Positions 6,741-13,428 of a stretch of DNA of 20,651 bases are shown here, piece by piece. Made by a program: the position numbers and the translations under genes. A model generated the notes under the pieces. The model saw only the letters and a list, made by a program, of their open reading frames with translations. It made no database searches and was not told the DNA's origin. The stretch comes from Coriobacteriia bacterium. Lineage in GTDB: Bacteria > Actinomycetota > Coriobacteriia > WRKU01 > WQUG01. The stretch is taken from assembly GCA_009785705.1 (NCBI GenBank), contig WQVS01000011.1, forward strand, positions 1 through 20,651, in the 5' to 3' direction. The number at the start of each line of letters is the position of its first letter. Positions within the stretch are counted from its first letter, which is position 1.

Positions 6741-8746
6741 CACAAAGTGCAAACAATAATTCAGCGACACTACCCTCTTTTATTCTGGGGACAGCAGGTC
6801 ACATTGACCACGGAAAATCTACCCTGGTACGCACCCTCACAGGCACTGACCCAGACCGTCTTGCTGAAGAAAAGCGTCGCGGCATAACTATTGAACTGGG
6901 CTTTGCGCAGCTGCAGTTGCCCAGCGGAAGTATCTGCGGAGTAGTTGACGTACCAGGACACGAACGCTTCGTCCGACACATGGTTGAAGGAGCCACCGGT
7001 GTTGATGTAGCACTCCTTGTGGTAGCAGCAGATGATGGAGTAATGGTCCAAACCCGTGAACACCTTGCCATACTGGAATTGCTCGGCGTTCGCAGCCTTA
7101 TCGTAGCGGTTACAAAAATCGACAGTGTTGAACCAGATCTTGTAGAGTTGGCAGTACTTGATGTTTCCGAATTGCTAAAAAATGAGACTAACTTTAATGA
7201 CGTAGACATTGTTTCCGTATCTGCTCATACAGGTGAGGGTATCGAAGCACTGCTTGCTGCCATTGAATCTGCTGCTGTCAAGATAGAGAGCAATTCGAGT
7301 TCAGATTTCGTACGCCTACCAATCGACCGCGTATTTTCGATTGAGGGTGCTGGCACAATAGCGACAGGTACACTCTGGGATGGAGTCATCCAGCTAGAAG
7401 ACCAACTACTCAGCTCTTCAGGAAAGCTTGTGCGTGTACGTGATATTCAGGTACACGGAACAAAGCGCAGCAAAGCTCGAAGTGGACAGCGTGTTGCCTT
7501 GAATCTGGCTGGCATAAAACGTGAAGATATTAATCGTGGAGACTTGCTTTACACGCCTGGGAAACTAGATGGGAGTGCTCGCTTTCTTGCCCAATTGCGC
7601 TATTTAGGCGCACCTGGTGATAGCTCCTCGCTTAATGCAGGTAGCGGAGGAAGCGCTCAGGCAAAACCTTTAAAAGATGGTACTGGTGTAGTCCTGCATC
7701 ATGGCACAAATGAGGCAGCAGCACGAATAAAATTCCTTTTCTCTGAAGAGCGTGTTACTGAACTTGCTGCGGGTGACAGTGCCTATGTGCAGGTGAGACT
7801 GGAAAAAAGTCTGCCCCTACGTTATGGCGATCGCTTTATTATTCGCAGTCTCTCTCCTGCATTCACAATCGGTGGAGGTAAAGTTTTATTAAGTGATGTC
7901 GGACAACGAACAAAGCTGGAAGCTGCTTGGTTTGAACTGTTGGACTTGCTGGATAAGGACAAATCTGATGAGACTGCTAAGTGCTATTTAGAGCTTTTTA
8001 ATGCTCCCTTAAGTAGTGAGGAAATTGCAACTAAGTTAGGCCTGCGTACTGCAGATGTTGCTCGGGTGCTAAATCAATCAGATTTTGCACGGCTTAAAAC
8101 CGCCAAAGAGACAGTCTATCTATCTGAGAAGACTTTAGCTGATGTTCGTGGCAGTATTGAAGAAATCCTACTTACCTATCACAAAGACCATCCGCAGTCT
8201 CTTGACATAGGTCAAGGTGCTCTGCGTGGACTTGTCTTCCCCTATAAAGGTCCCAGGGCAACATCATGGACAGAGGCTCGCTTTGAAGCACTGCTTACTA
8301 CTATGGCAGATGAGAACGTCATTAACTTCGACAAGGGAAAAGCTAGTCATCCAAAGTCAGCATCAAACGTTCAAGCCCTACACAAAAAGTATGCCGAACA
8401 GCTGCTTGCAGATATTCATGCGCAAGGGCTAACCGTAAGTAGCATTACTGAACATGCAGAGCGCTTAAATCAATCAAGAGATTTTGTTGCTCAAATTTTA
8501 GGCCAATTGCAGCGTGAAGAAAAACTAATTCGACTGGCTGTTGAATATCACTTCAGTCCAGAGCACATTACATCGGCACAAGAAGCACTAGTCACAGAAT
8601 TGAAGTCACGCAAAGAAGGCATGACTGCAGCAGAAATACGCGACCTCTGGCAAATAAGCAGAAAGTACGCAATCCCCCTGCTAGAATACTGTGATGCACA
8701 GGGAATCACTCAACGTGAGGGTGACTTACGTTACCTAAAAGACTGA
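6737..8746 (+). CDS. selB: Selenocysteine-specific elongation factor SelB
   Basis: GTPase that carries Sec-tRNA(Sec) to UGA codons by binding the SECIS hairpin in selenoprotein mRNAs. It has 669 aa. The EF-Tu-like G domain shows G1 GTAGHIDHGKST (19-29), switch RRGITIELGFA (48-57) as in SelB, G3 DVPGHERF (71-78) and G4 TKID (126-129). Translation-type beta-barrel domains follow (about 185-400), and the C-terminal 250 residues are a series of winged helices for mRNA binding. A segment rich in Ser and Gly (near 295-310) sits between barrel strands. The ATG at 6737 is the first possible start, since an in-frame stop lies just upstream. It adds about 14 residues before the usual FILGTAGHIDHGK start. 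selA, selD and the Sec tRNA are not in the window. SelB implies that the organism makes selenoproteins. Confidence 0.95.
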   Translation: MTQSANNNSATLPSFILGTAGHIDHGKSTLVRTLTGTDPDRLAEEKRRGITIELGFAQLQLPSGSICGVVDVPGHERFVRHMVEGATGVDVALLVVAADDGVMVQTREHLAILELLGVRSLIVAVTKIDSVEPDLVELAVLDVSELLKNETNFNDVDIVSVSAHTGEGIEALLAAIESAAVKIESNSSSDFVRLPIDRVFSIEGAGTIATGTLWDGVIQLEDQLLSSSGKLVRVRDIQVHGTKRSKARSGQRVALNLAGIKREDINRGDLLYTPGKLDGSARFLAQLRYLGAPGDSSSLNAGSGGSAQAKPLKDGTGVVLHHGTNEAAARIKFLFSEERVTELAAGDSAYVQVRLEKSLPLRYGDRFIIRSLSPAFTIGGGKVLLSDVGQRTKLEAAWFELLDLLDKDKSDETAKCYLELFNAPLSSEEIATKLGLRTADVARVLNQSDFARLKTAKETVYLSEKTLADVRGSIEEILLTYHKDHPQSLDIGQGALRGLVFPYKGPRATSWTEARFEALLTTMADENVINFDKGKASHPKSASNVQALHKKYAEQLLADIHAQGLTVSSITEHAERLNQSRDFVAQILGQLQREEKLIRLAVEYHFSPEHITSAQEALVTELKSRKEGMTAAEIRDLWQISRKYAIPLLEYCDAQGITQREGDLRYLKD

Positions 8747-8751
8747 CGCGC

Positions 8752-9795
8752 CTAGGTGGCCTGGAAGCCTTGGAAGATTAGATTGTCGGTTATTAGTGCT
8801 CCTGTTCTTGCAAAAGGCAGTGGTATGGGAGCTAAGCGCGTTCCCAACTCTAATATGTCACCACTAATGTCATAGACCGTAGCCTTTGCCTGAATCAGAG
8901 CATCTTCAGCGTCAACTCCGCTTACAAAACCAATGATGGTTGGTCCTGCGCCTGATAGGGCTACAGCCTCTGCACCTGCATTCATAAGTATTTCTTTTAC
9001 CGGGTAGTAATCTTCAATAACGGGCAGTCGATAAGGATGATGTAGCCTATCCTTCATAGCCAGTTGCAAGAGATCGGCTCGTCCTGATACTAGGGCTGCT
9101 GCCAAAAGTCCTGCATGCGATAAATTAAAGGCAGCAGTGTCATGACTGACCTTCTCTGGCAATAATCCTCGTGCATAACTAGTTGCCATAGACCCTGTCG
9201 AAGGCACAATGATTGCAGCAATGGGACAGATCAAGTCAAAGCGTTCACTATGGACCATTTCTGTACCATCAGAGGTCAACTTGTGTGAGTCTTGCTTACC
9301 CAGTTCCTTCCAACTTGAATCTTTCCAGCCTGAATCTTTCCAGCAGATGGTAAAGCCGCCCATGAGTGCTGGTGCAATATTGTCGGGATGACCCTCAATC
9401 TCTGAGAGAATACAAAGCAGTTCGCTGTCAGGCAGGGTAAAGAGAGGATCCAATTCTTCCAGTAGGCGCCTAGCCAGAACTCCCCCGCCTACTAGCGCAG
9501 AGGATGAAGAGCCTAAACCGCTTCCTAGAGGAACCTTGTTATCGCAAAGAATCTTCGCTGCAAGATTTGGCTTGCCTGCATGGGAAAATACGGCCTGCAT
9601 AGCAACCGCTACTAAGTTATCTCTTTCTTGAGAAAGCGTTCCTAGGCCTTCGCCTATAACATCAATAACCCATTCGTCAGCAAAGCTTGCATGAAAGTCG
9701 TTGCGAAGCTCAAGTGCCAAGCCAAAACTGTCATATCCTGGCCCCAAATTGGCAGTTGTTGCAGGAACACCTACAGAAAACTTATAGTCAGCCAT
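8752..9795 (-). CDS. thrB: Homoserine kinase
   Basis: GHMP-family kinase phosphorylating L-homoserine, the step before threonine synthase. It has 347 aa. Motif 1 is PATTANLGPGYD (11-22), the ATP-binding motif 2 is PLGSGLGSSSSA (89-100), EGHPDNIAPALMGG follows at about 134-147, and C-terminal motif 3 is LSGAGPTIIGF. The start ATG follows GAGAGGAG at seven bases. It lies 109 bases downstream of hom on the same strand, so the two are probably cotranscribed. The stop is only five bases from the convergent selB stop, and no terminator is seen between them. Odd feature: three tandem WKDSG-like pentapeptides (152-166) lengthen the loop after the GGFTIC strand. Confidence 0.95.
   Translation of the reverse strand: MADYKFSVGVPATTANLGPGYDSFGLALELRNDFHASFADEWVIDVIGEGLGTLSQERDNLVAVAMQAVFSHAGKPNLAAKILCDNKVPLGSGLGSSSSALVGGGVLARRLLEELDPLFTLPDSELLCILSEIEGHPDNIAPALMGGFTICWKDSGWKDSSWKELGKQDSHKLTSDGTEMVHSERFDLICPIAAIIVPSTGSMATSYARGLLPEKVSHDTAAFNLSHAGLLAAALVSGRADLLQLAMKDRLHHPYRLPVIEDYYPVKEILMNAGAEAVALSGAGPTIIGFVSGVDAEDALIQAKATVYDISGDILELGTRLAPIPLPFARTGALITDNLIFQGFQAT
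9300..9344 (-). repeat. 15-bp tandem repeat inside thrB
   Basis: Two nearly identical 15-base units (9315-9329 and 9330-9344, one mismatch) and a third, more diverged unit (9300-9314) sit in frame within thrB. They encode WKDSG, WKDSS and WKELG. The length is a multiple of three, so copy-number change would keep the reading frame. Confidence 0.8.
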
Positions 9796-9904
9796 CTTAA
9801 GTCTCCTCTCAAAATCAAGCCCGAAATACCACGACCTTCTAGTCGGAATGTGGCATGACGATTAGAGCAGCATAAAGCCAGTACCTAGCCCAAGCTGTCA
9901 GCAA

Positions 9905-11194
9905 TTAGTCTAAATCTTCTACACGCAGTACCGATGCAATTTCTATGACTGAGCTTAGTCCCTCAATGTCGCGCAATACTGACTGCATATCTGCTTCTAA
10001 GGTTTGGTGAGTCACAAAAATGAACTCTACTTGACCCTCTGCATAAGCACCGCGCTGCTTCAAAGATTTGATTGACACATCGTACTGGTCAAACACTTCA
10101 CCCAGCTCATGGATAACGCCCGATCTGTCTTCTATGATAAGGCGCACACAATAACGTGTCTCCAAAGTCTTAAGTGGGCGAATCGGCAGTTCATCTGTGC
10201 AAGTACAACCAATTACTTCATTGCCTGACTGATGGGCACGTGCAGCCTCAACCAAGTCACCAACAACGGCGCTAGCGGCAGCTCCTGCCCCTGCCCCTTC
10301 ACCAAAGAACATTAGGTCACCTACGAAGTCACCCGTTAGATATACTGCGTTATAGACACCATTTACTGAAGCAAGTTGATGACTAGCAGGAATCATTGTC
10401 GGATGAACGCGTACATCGATGCCGTTCTCAAGTTTATTTGCGATGGCTAACAGCTTTACGGCATAGCCAATCTCTTCTGCATATTCGATGTCAGTTGCAG
10501 AAAGTTTACGAATACCCTCTGTTGAAACATCATCCAGGGTCACGCGAGAATTGAAGGCAAGTGAAGCCAAGATTGCAATTTTTGCTGCCGCATCAAAACC
10601 GTCTACATCTGCTGTTGGATCAGCTTCTGCATAGCCCAATTCCTGTGCCTCTTTCACCGCGTCATCAAAGCTGAGACCAGCATCTGTCATGCGAGATAGC
10701 ATGTAGTTAGTCGTACCGTTTACAATGCCCATAACACGAGTGATTTGGTTGCCTGTAAGTGCGTGAGTGAGTGGTTCCAGTACAGGGATTCCTCCCCCTA
10801 CTGATGCTTCAAAGCGCAGGTCGACACCCTTAGCATCGGCAAGGTTAAAGACTTCTTCCCCATGCGTAGCAAGCAGTGCTTTATTTGCGGTAACAACAGG
10901 CTTGCCTGCTTCGATTGCTGCCAAAACAAGGTCACGTGCGATGCCTGTGCCACCAATAAGTTCGACAACAACATCAACATTGGGGTCATTGACCACATCA
11001 AAAGCATTGGTAGTTGCCTGATCAGCGCTTAAGCCCAGCTGCTCAAAGCGGTCAGTGCTAATATCTGCTGCACGCACAACTTCTAGGTCAACACCAGCAT
11101 GGCTCTTCATTTTTTCACGATGCTTATTGATGATGTCGATTACGCCGCCGCCAACAACACCTAAGCCTAAAATACCAACCCTAACCGTTTTCAT
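9905..11194 (-). CDS. hom: Homoserine dehydrogenase
   Basis: NAD(P)H-dependent reduction of aspartate semialdehyde to homoserine, the branch point to threonine and methionine. It has 429 aa. The N-terminal Rossmann domain has GILGLGVVGGG (7-17). The catalytic region has VTANKALLATHGEE and the signature YAEADPTADVDGFDAAAK. The C-terminal ACT domain (about 350-429, RLIIEDRSGVIHELGEVF) is the usual site of threonine feedback inhibition. The start at 11194 is chosen over an upstream extension of 19 codons, because MKTVRVGILGLG is the family N-terminus and GAAAGG lies seven bases before the ATG. The next gene downstream is thrB; thrC is not in the window. No leader-peptide attenuator or T-box was seen upstream. 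Confidence 0.96.
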   Translation of the reverse strand: MKTVRVGILGLGVVGGGVIDIINKHREKMKSHAGVDLEVVRAADISTDRFEQLGLSADQATTNAFDVVNDPNVDVVVELIGGTGIARDLVLAAIEAGKPVVTANKALLATHGEEVFNLADAKGVDLRFEASVGGGIPVLEPLTHALTGNQITRVMGIVNGTTNYMLSRMTDAGLSFDDAVKEAQELGYAEADPTADVDGFDAAAKIAILASLAFNSRVTLDDVSTEGIRKLSATDIEYAEEIGYAVKLLAIANKLENGIDVRVHPTMIPASHQLASVNGVYNAVYLTGDFVGDLMFFGEGAGAGAAASAVVGDLVEAARAHQSGNEVIGCTCTDELPIRPLKTLETRYCVRLIIEDRSGVIHELGEVFDQYDVSIKSLKQRGAYAEGQVEFIFVTHQTLEADMQSVLRDIEGLSSVIEIASVLRVEDLD

Positions 11195-11304
11195 TGTGAA
11201 GCCTTTCAGAATATATTGTCCATATGTACAAATTCGCACGAATCTAGCCACTAGATAATAAAAACTAGAACCTTAAGTTTAGCAAAAAAGAAGCAGAGGC
11301 AGAG

Positions 11305-11310
11305 TATAAT
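11305..11310 (+). promoter_or_regulatory. Consensus -10 hexamer before the first paralogous exported protein
   Basis: A perfect TATAAT lies about 44 bases before the ATG at 11354, suiting a transcript that starts near 11317 and uses the AAGGAG at 11342-11347. No convincing -35 hexamer is found 16-18 bases upstream. The ATG at 11309 that could extend the ORF overlaps this hexamer, which argues for the downstream start. Confidence 0.4.
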
Positions 11311-11353
11311 GGTAGCTGCTATTTTGGAAGTTTTATACTACAAGGAGACAGGC

Positions 11354-12199
11354 ATGGCGCAAACAGGTGAAAAAAGCTTATATTCATCATCTATAAAAAT
11401 TTTCACAGTCGTTGTTTTAACTTTACTTATTGGCTTTGTAGCACTAAGTTCTGTAAGCGCATATGCTGCTGAAACAGATGTCGAAAATGAAGCTGCAGAC
11501 ATCGTACCTATCACAGAAGAAATTGAAGCTGATAGCGACGAGCCTGCTCAGAACACGGCACCTACTTCTGTTGCCCAATTTGGAACCATTCAATACAAGG
11601 TCATACAGGTAGATGAAATGTGGGTTGGGCGCGTCATCGTAGAACTTGCAGATAATGAGCATCTACCCGCAACTATTGAAATTGCGGTTCCGCAGCATAG
11701 TGCTGTTTTCCACTTTGGTGAAGCTGGACAAGAGCCTTTTCCTGCTTTTGGTGAAGTCCGTACTGAAAATGGTTTCGACATCTATACCGCTGTTATGACA
11801 CACGGTCGAATAGCTACGCTGGAATATACTCTACCTGCCAGTCCTTTTGAGATGACTAGCGAGGGCCCCAGCGTCAACGTCAGCTATACTCCTTTGCACA
11901 ATGCAGAAGAACTGTGGCTAATCGCTGCTTTGCCTGTAGATAGCGCCGTTGTTGACCCTCAGTTCGAATTTGTTGCAAGTGGCCCTGATGGTGAGCCAGC
12001 CTTTGCCTACATTGTAGAGGATGTTTTGGGCGGACAAGAATACACAACCAGCATTGTTTATATTGCAGACGCTGGAGAACGCTCGACGGACAGCAATCCC
12101 GTAGTTCTTGCTGGACTAATCGTCATTATGCTTGCTGTTGCCGTTGTAGTATTTGTGCTTTTTAGACGCAACAGATCGAACTATGGAGACGACGAATAA
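11354..12199 (+). CDS. Exported, C-terminally membrane-anchored protein of unknown function (paralogue A)
   Basis: Protein of 281 aa with a signal peptide (hydrophobic core about residues 14-34, cleavage probably after AYA near 38). A low-complexity acidic linker (about 40-75) is followed by a beta-rich extracellular domain (about 80-240) and a C-terminal transmembrane helix (about 247-268) ending in a basic RRNR tail. There is no LPxTG sorting motif, so anchoring is by the helix. The start at 11354 is chosen because AAGGAG lies six bases upstream. The next gene encodes a paralogue sharing the order YKV..-GRVIVEL-PATIEI.VP-YT-SYTPLH..EELWL-FAY..D.LGGQEY. The domain is not recognised; an immunoglobulin-like or ligand-binding fold is a guess from the strand pattern. 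Confidence 0.78.
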   Translation: MAQTGEKSLYSSSIKIFTVVVLTLLIGFVALSSVSAYAAETDVENEAADIVPITEEIEADSDEPAQNTAPTSVAQFGTIQYKVIQVDEMWVGRVIVELADNEHLPATIEIAVPQHSAVFHFGEAGQEPFPAFGEVRTENGFDIYTAVMTHGRIATLEYTLPASPFEMTSEGPSVNVSYTPLHNAEELWLIAALPVDSAVVDPQFEFVASGPDGEPAFAYIVEDVLGGQEYTTSIVYIADAGERSTDSNPVVLAGLIVIMLAVAVVVFVLFRRNRSNYGDDE

Positions 12200-12265
12200 G
12201 AGTTCACAACTCTAATCTTACTGTAGTCATTATGTCCTGCATGCCCCACTAACTAGGAGAAACCT

Positions 12266-13093
12266 TTGAATGTGACCAAAAGAATCACCGCATTATCTGC
12301 ACCACTGTTTGCCTTGATGTTTTTCGTCTTGGCTCTGCTCTTCGTGTGCCTGCTCTCCAGCATCAACGTAGCTGGAGCAAGTGAAGGCAACAACACTGAG
12401 GATTCGCAAACAATTCGCGCAGAAGGTGCTTTTAGCAATATCGAACATTTCACAAACCTTCAGTACAAGGTTCTATTGTGGGATGGCATATGGACAGTAA
12501 CTATCAGAGGCAAGATTGATGAGCAGGCAGTACTCCCAGCAACTGTCGAAATTGGAGTTCCTGCAGGATCGGATGTCTTCTGGCTAGGAGAAGTCTTCGC
12601 AGAATATGGAAACGCCCCGACTAGTGACCCCGAAATTGCTCCGCCTTATGAGGTGAGAACAGAGGGCGACATGGACATCTATACAGCGACTCTTACTCAA
12701 ACGCATGCCATTCAAATTGAATATGACCTGCCCTACGATCCCCGCATCGAAACAAACGAAGGACCTGGTCTTCGGATAAGCTATACTCCCCTACACGATG
12801 TTGAGGAGCTATGGCTTGCAGGAGCGACTCCTCCTGATACCGCTGTACTTGATGGAAACATCCGCTATTTGGGAACAGGGCCAAACGGTGAACTTGCCTT
12901 TGCCTATGTAATCGATGATGCTCTAGGTGGTCAGGAATATTCCGAAGACATTATCTTTACGACAGACATCGGCAGCACTCAAAACGTTAGTCCCCTAATA
13001 CCTATCGGAATAGCAACTTCTGTACTGCTACTAACAGGCGCAGGTTTTTGGTATTACAAAAGGAACGCTTACAAAGCAGGTGCCGGCAGATAG
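12266..13093 (+). CDS. Exported, C-terminally membrane-anchored protein of unknown function (paralogue B)
   Basis: Protein of 275 aa with the same plan as its upstream neighbour: signal peptide (about residues 12-38), one beta-rich external domain (about 60-235) and a C-terminal transmembrane helix (about 243-263) with a YYKRN tail. It shares PATVEIGVP, EVRTEGDMDIYTA, SYTPLHDVEELWL and FAYVIDDALGGQEY, pointing to a tandem duplication followed by clear divergence. The domain also has an extra segment (AEYGNAPTSDPEIAPP). The start is TTG at 12266, six bases after AGGAG; the ATG four bases on is out of frame and is followed at once by TGA. A GTG at 12272 is a weaker alternative. The gap to paralogue A is 66 bases, so the two are probably cotranscribed. 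The function is unknown. Confidence 0.76.
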   Translation: MNVTKRITALSAPLFALMFFVLALLFVCLLSSINVAGASEGNNTEDSQTIRAEGAFSNIEHFTNLQYKVLLWDGIWTVTIRGKIDEQAVLPATVEIGVPAGSDVFWLGEVFAEYGNAPTSDPEIAPPYEVRTEGDMDIYTATLTQTHAIQIEYDLPYDPRIETNEGPGLRISYTPLHDVEELWLAGATPPDTAVLDGNIRYLGTGPNGELAFAYVIDDALGGQEYSEDIIFTTDIGSTQNVSPLIPIGIATSVLLLTGAGFWYYKRNAYKAGAGR

Positions 13094-13097
13094 TCTG

Positions 13098-13106
13098 TGC
13101 TATCAT
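13098..13106 (+). promoter_or_regulatory. Possible extended -10 promoter for the tRNA gene
   Basis: TGCTATCAT matches the extended -10 pattern (TGnTATAAT with one change), 29 bases before the mature tRNA 5' end. No good -35 is present. A perfect 6-bp hairpin (CGCATA-CTC-TATGCG, 13114-13128) lies in the short leader and could be part of the RNase P substrate context. Confidence 0.3.
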
Positions 13107-13135
13107 ATTCAGTCGCATACTCTATGCGAGGAAGT

Positions 13136-13211
13136 GGTCCCATGGCGCAACGGTTAGCGCGGAGGACTCATAATCCTTAGGTTGTAGGTTCGAATCCTAC
13201 TGGGACCACCA
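13136..13211 (+). tRNA. tRNA with CAU anticodon, probably tRNA-Ile2 (lysidine type)
   Basis: Full cloverleaf of 76 nt including an encoded CCA: acceptor GGTCCCA/TGGGACC (7 bp), D stem GCGC/GCGC with G18G19 in the loop, anticodon arm GAGGA-CTCATAA-TCCTT, a 5-nt variable loop, T arm GTAGG-TTCGAAT-CCTAC, discriminator A. The anticodon is CAT (34-36). It has a fully paired 1-72 end, so it is not initiator tRNA. Two elongators share CAU: Met, and Ile2 whose C34 becomes lysidine through TilS. The C4-G69 and C5-G68 pairs and the T-arm sequence resemble bacterial tRNA-Ile2, so Ile is preferred. This is inference; elongator Met remains possible. Confidence 0.95.
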
Positions 13212-13224
13212 CTTCAAAAAAACG

Positions 13225-13252
13225 AATGCCACCCCTATTGGGTGGCATTTTC
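13225..13252 (+). terminator. Intrinsic terminator after the tRNA
   Basis: AATGCCACCC (13225-13234) and GGGTGGCATT (13240-13249) form a perfect 10-bp stem with a CTATT loop, followed by a short T run. A run of seven A lies on the 5' side, so it may also work on the minus strand for transcripts coming from rpoD. It starts 14 bases after the tRNA CCA. Confidence 0.88.
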
Positions 13253-13302
13253 ATTCAGTAAGATTGGAATTGCTCCAGATGTTCGTAGCGATTCTCTATC
13301 TG

Positions 13303-13426
13303 TAGAGTGCTCCTAGTAGTGAAGGTTCGTGCTAGAAAAGATTAAGGAAAGCGCAGCGTACCTGAAGCTACGTGAGCATTTTCTTTGTCTTTTCTAGTGC
13401 GGAGATTCGCCGCTAGGAGCACTCTA
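13303..13426 (+). ncRNA. Structured hairpin element, copy 1 (after rpoD)
   Basis: A 124-nt element bounded by a perfect 14-bp outer stem (13303-13316 with 13413-13426). Inside is a second stem of about 22 bp (13328-13350 with 13380-13401, one bulge) that contains four G.U pairs when read on the plus strand and no A.C. The apex (13351-13379) contains AGCGTA and GCTACGTGAG, where CGTA and TACG can pair. Junction sequences are GGTTCGT on the 5' side and TGCGGAGATT on the 3' side. A related element lies at 17114-17234 with conserved apex and junctions but a different stem sequence. The outer stem ends two bases from the rpoD stop. It could be an untranslated structured RNA or a hairpin-type mobile repeat. 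There is no U-tract, so a simple terminator is unlikely. Confidence 0.6.
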
Positions 13427-13428
13427 GG

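Noticed and set aside
11195..11304. Threonine attenuator or T-box upstream of hom
   Set aside because: No Thr-rich leader, terminator hairpin or T-box sequence is seen; the CTAG repeats there are too short.
12199..12213. AGAGTT-CAC-AACTCT hairpin just after paralogue A as a terminator
   Set aside because: Only six A/T-rich pairs and no T run follow; the next gene is 66 bases away in the same direction.
13114..13128. CGCATA-CTC-TATGCG hairpin as a separate regulatory feature
   Set aside because: Short, and explained as part of the tRNA leader; no further support.
13303..13426. Hairpin element copy 1 as a CRISPR repeat or an IS end
   Set aside because: No spaced array, no transposase gene, and no target-site duplication around either copy.
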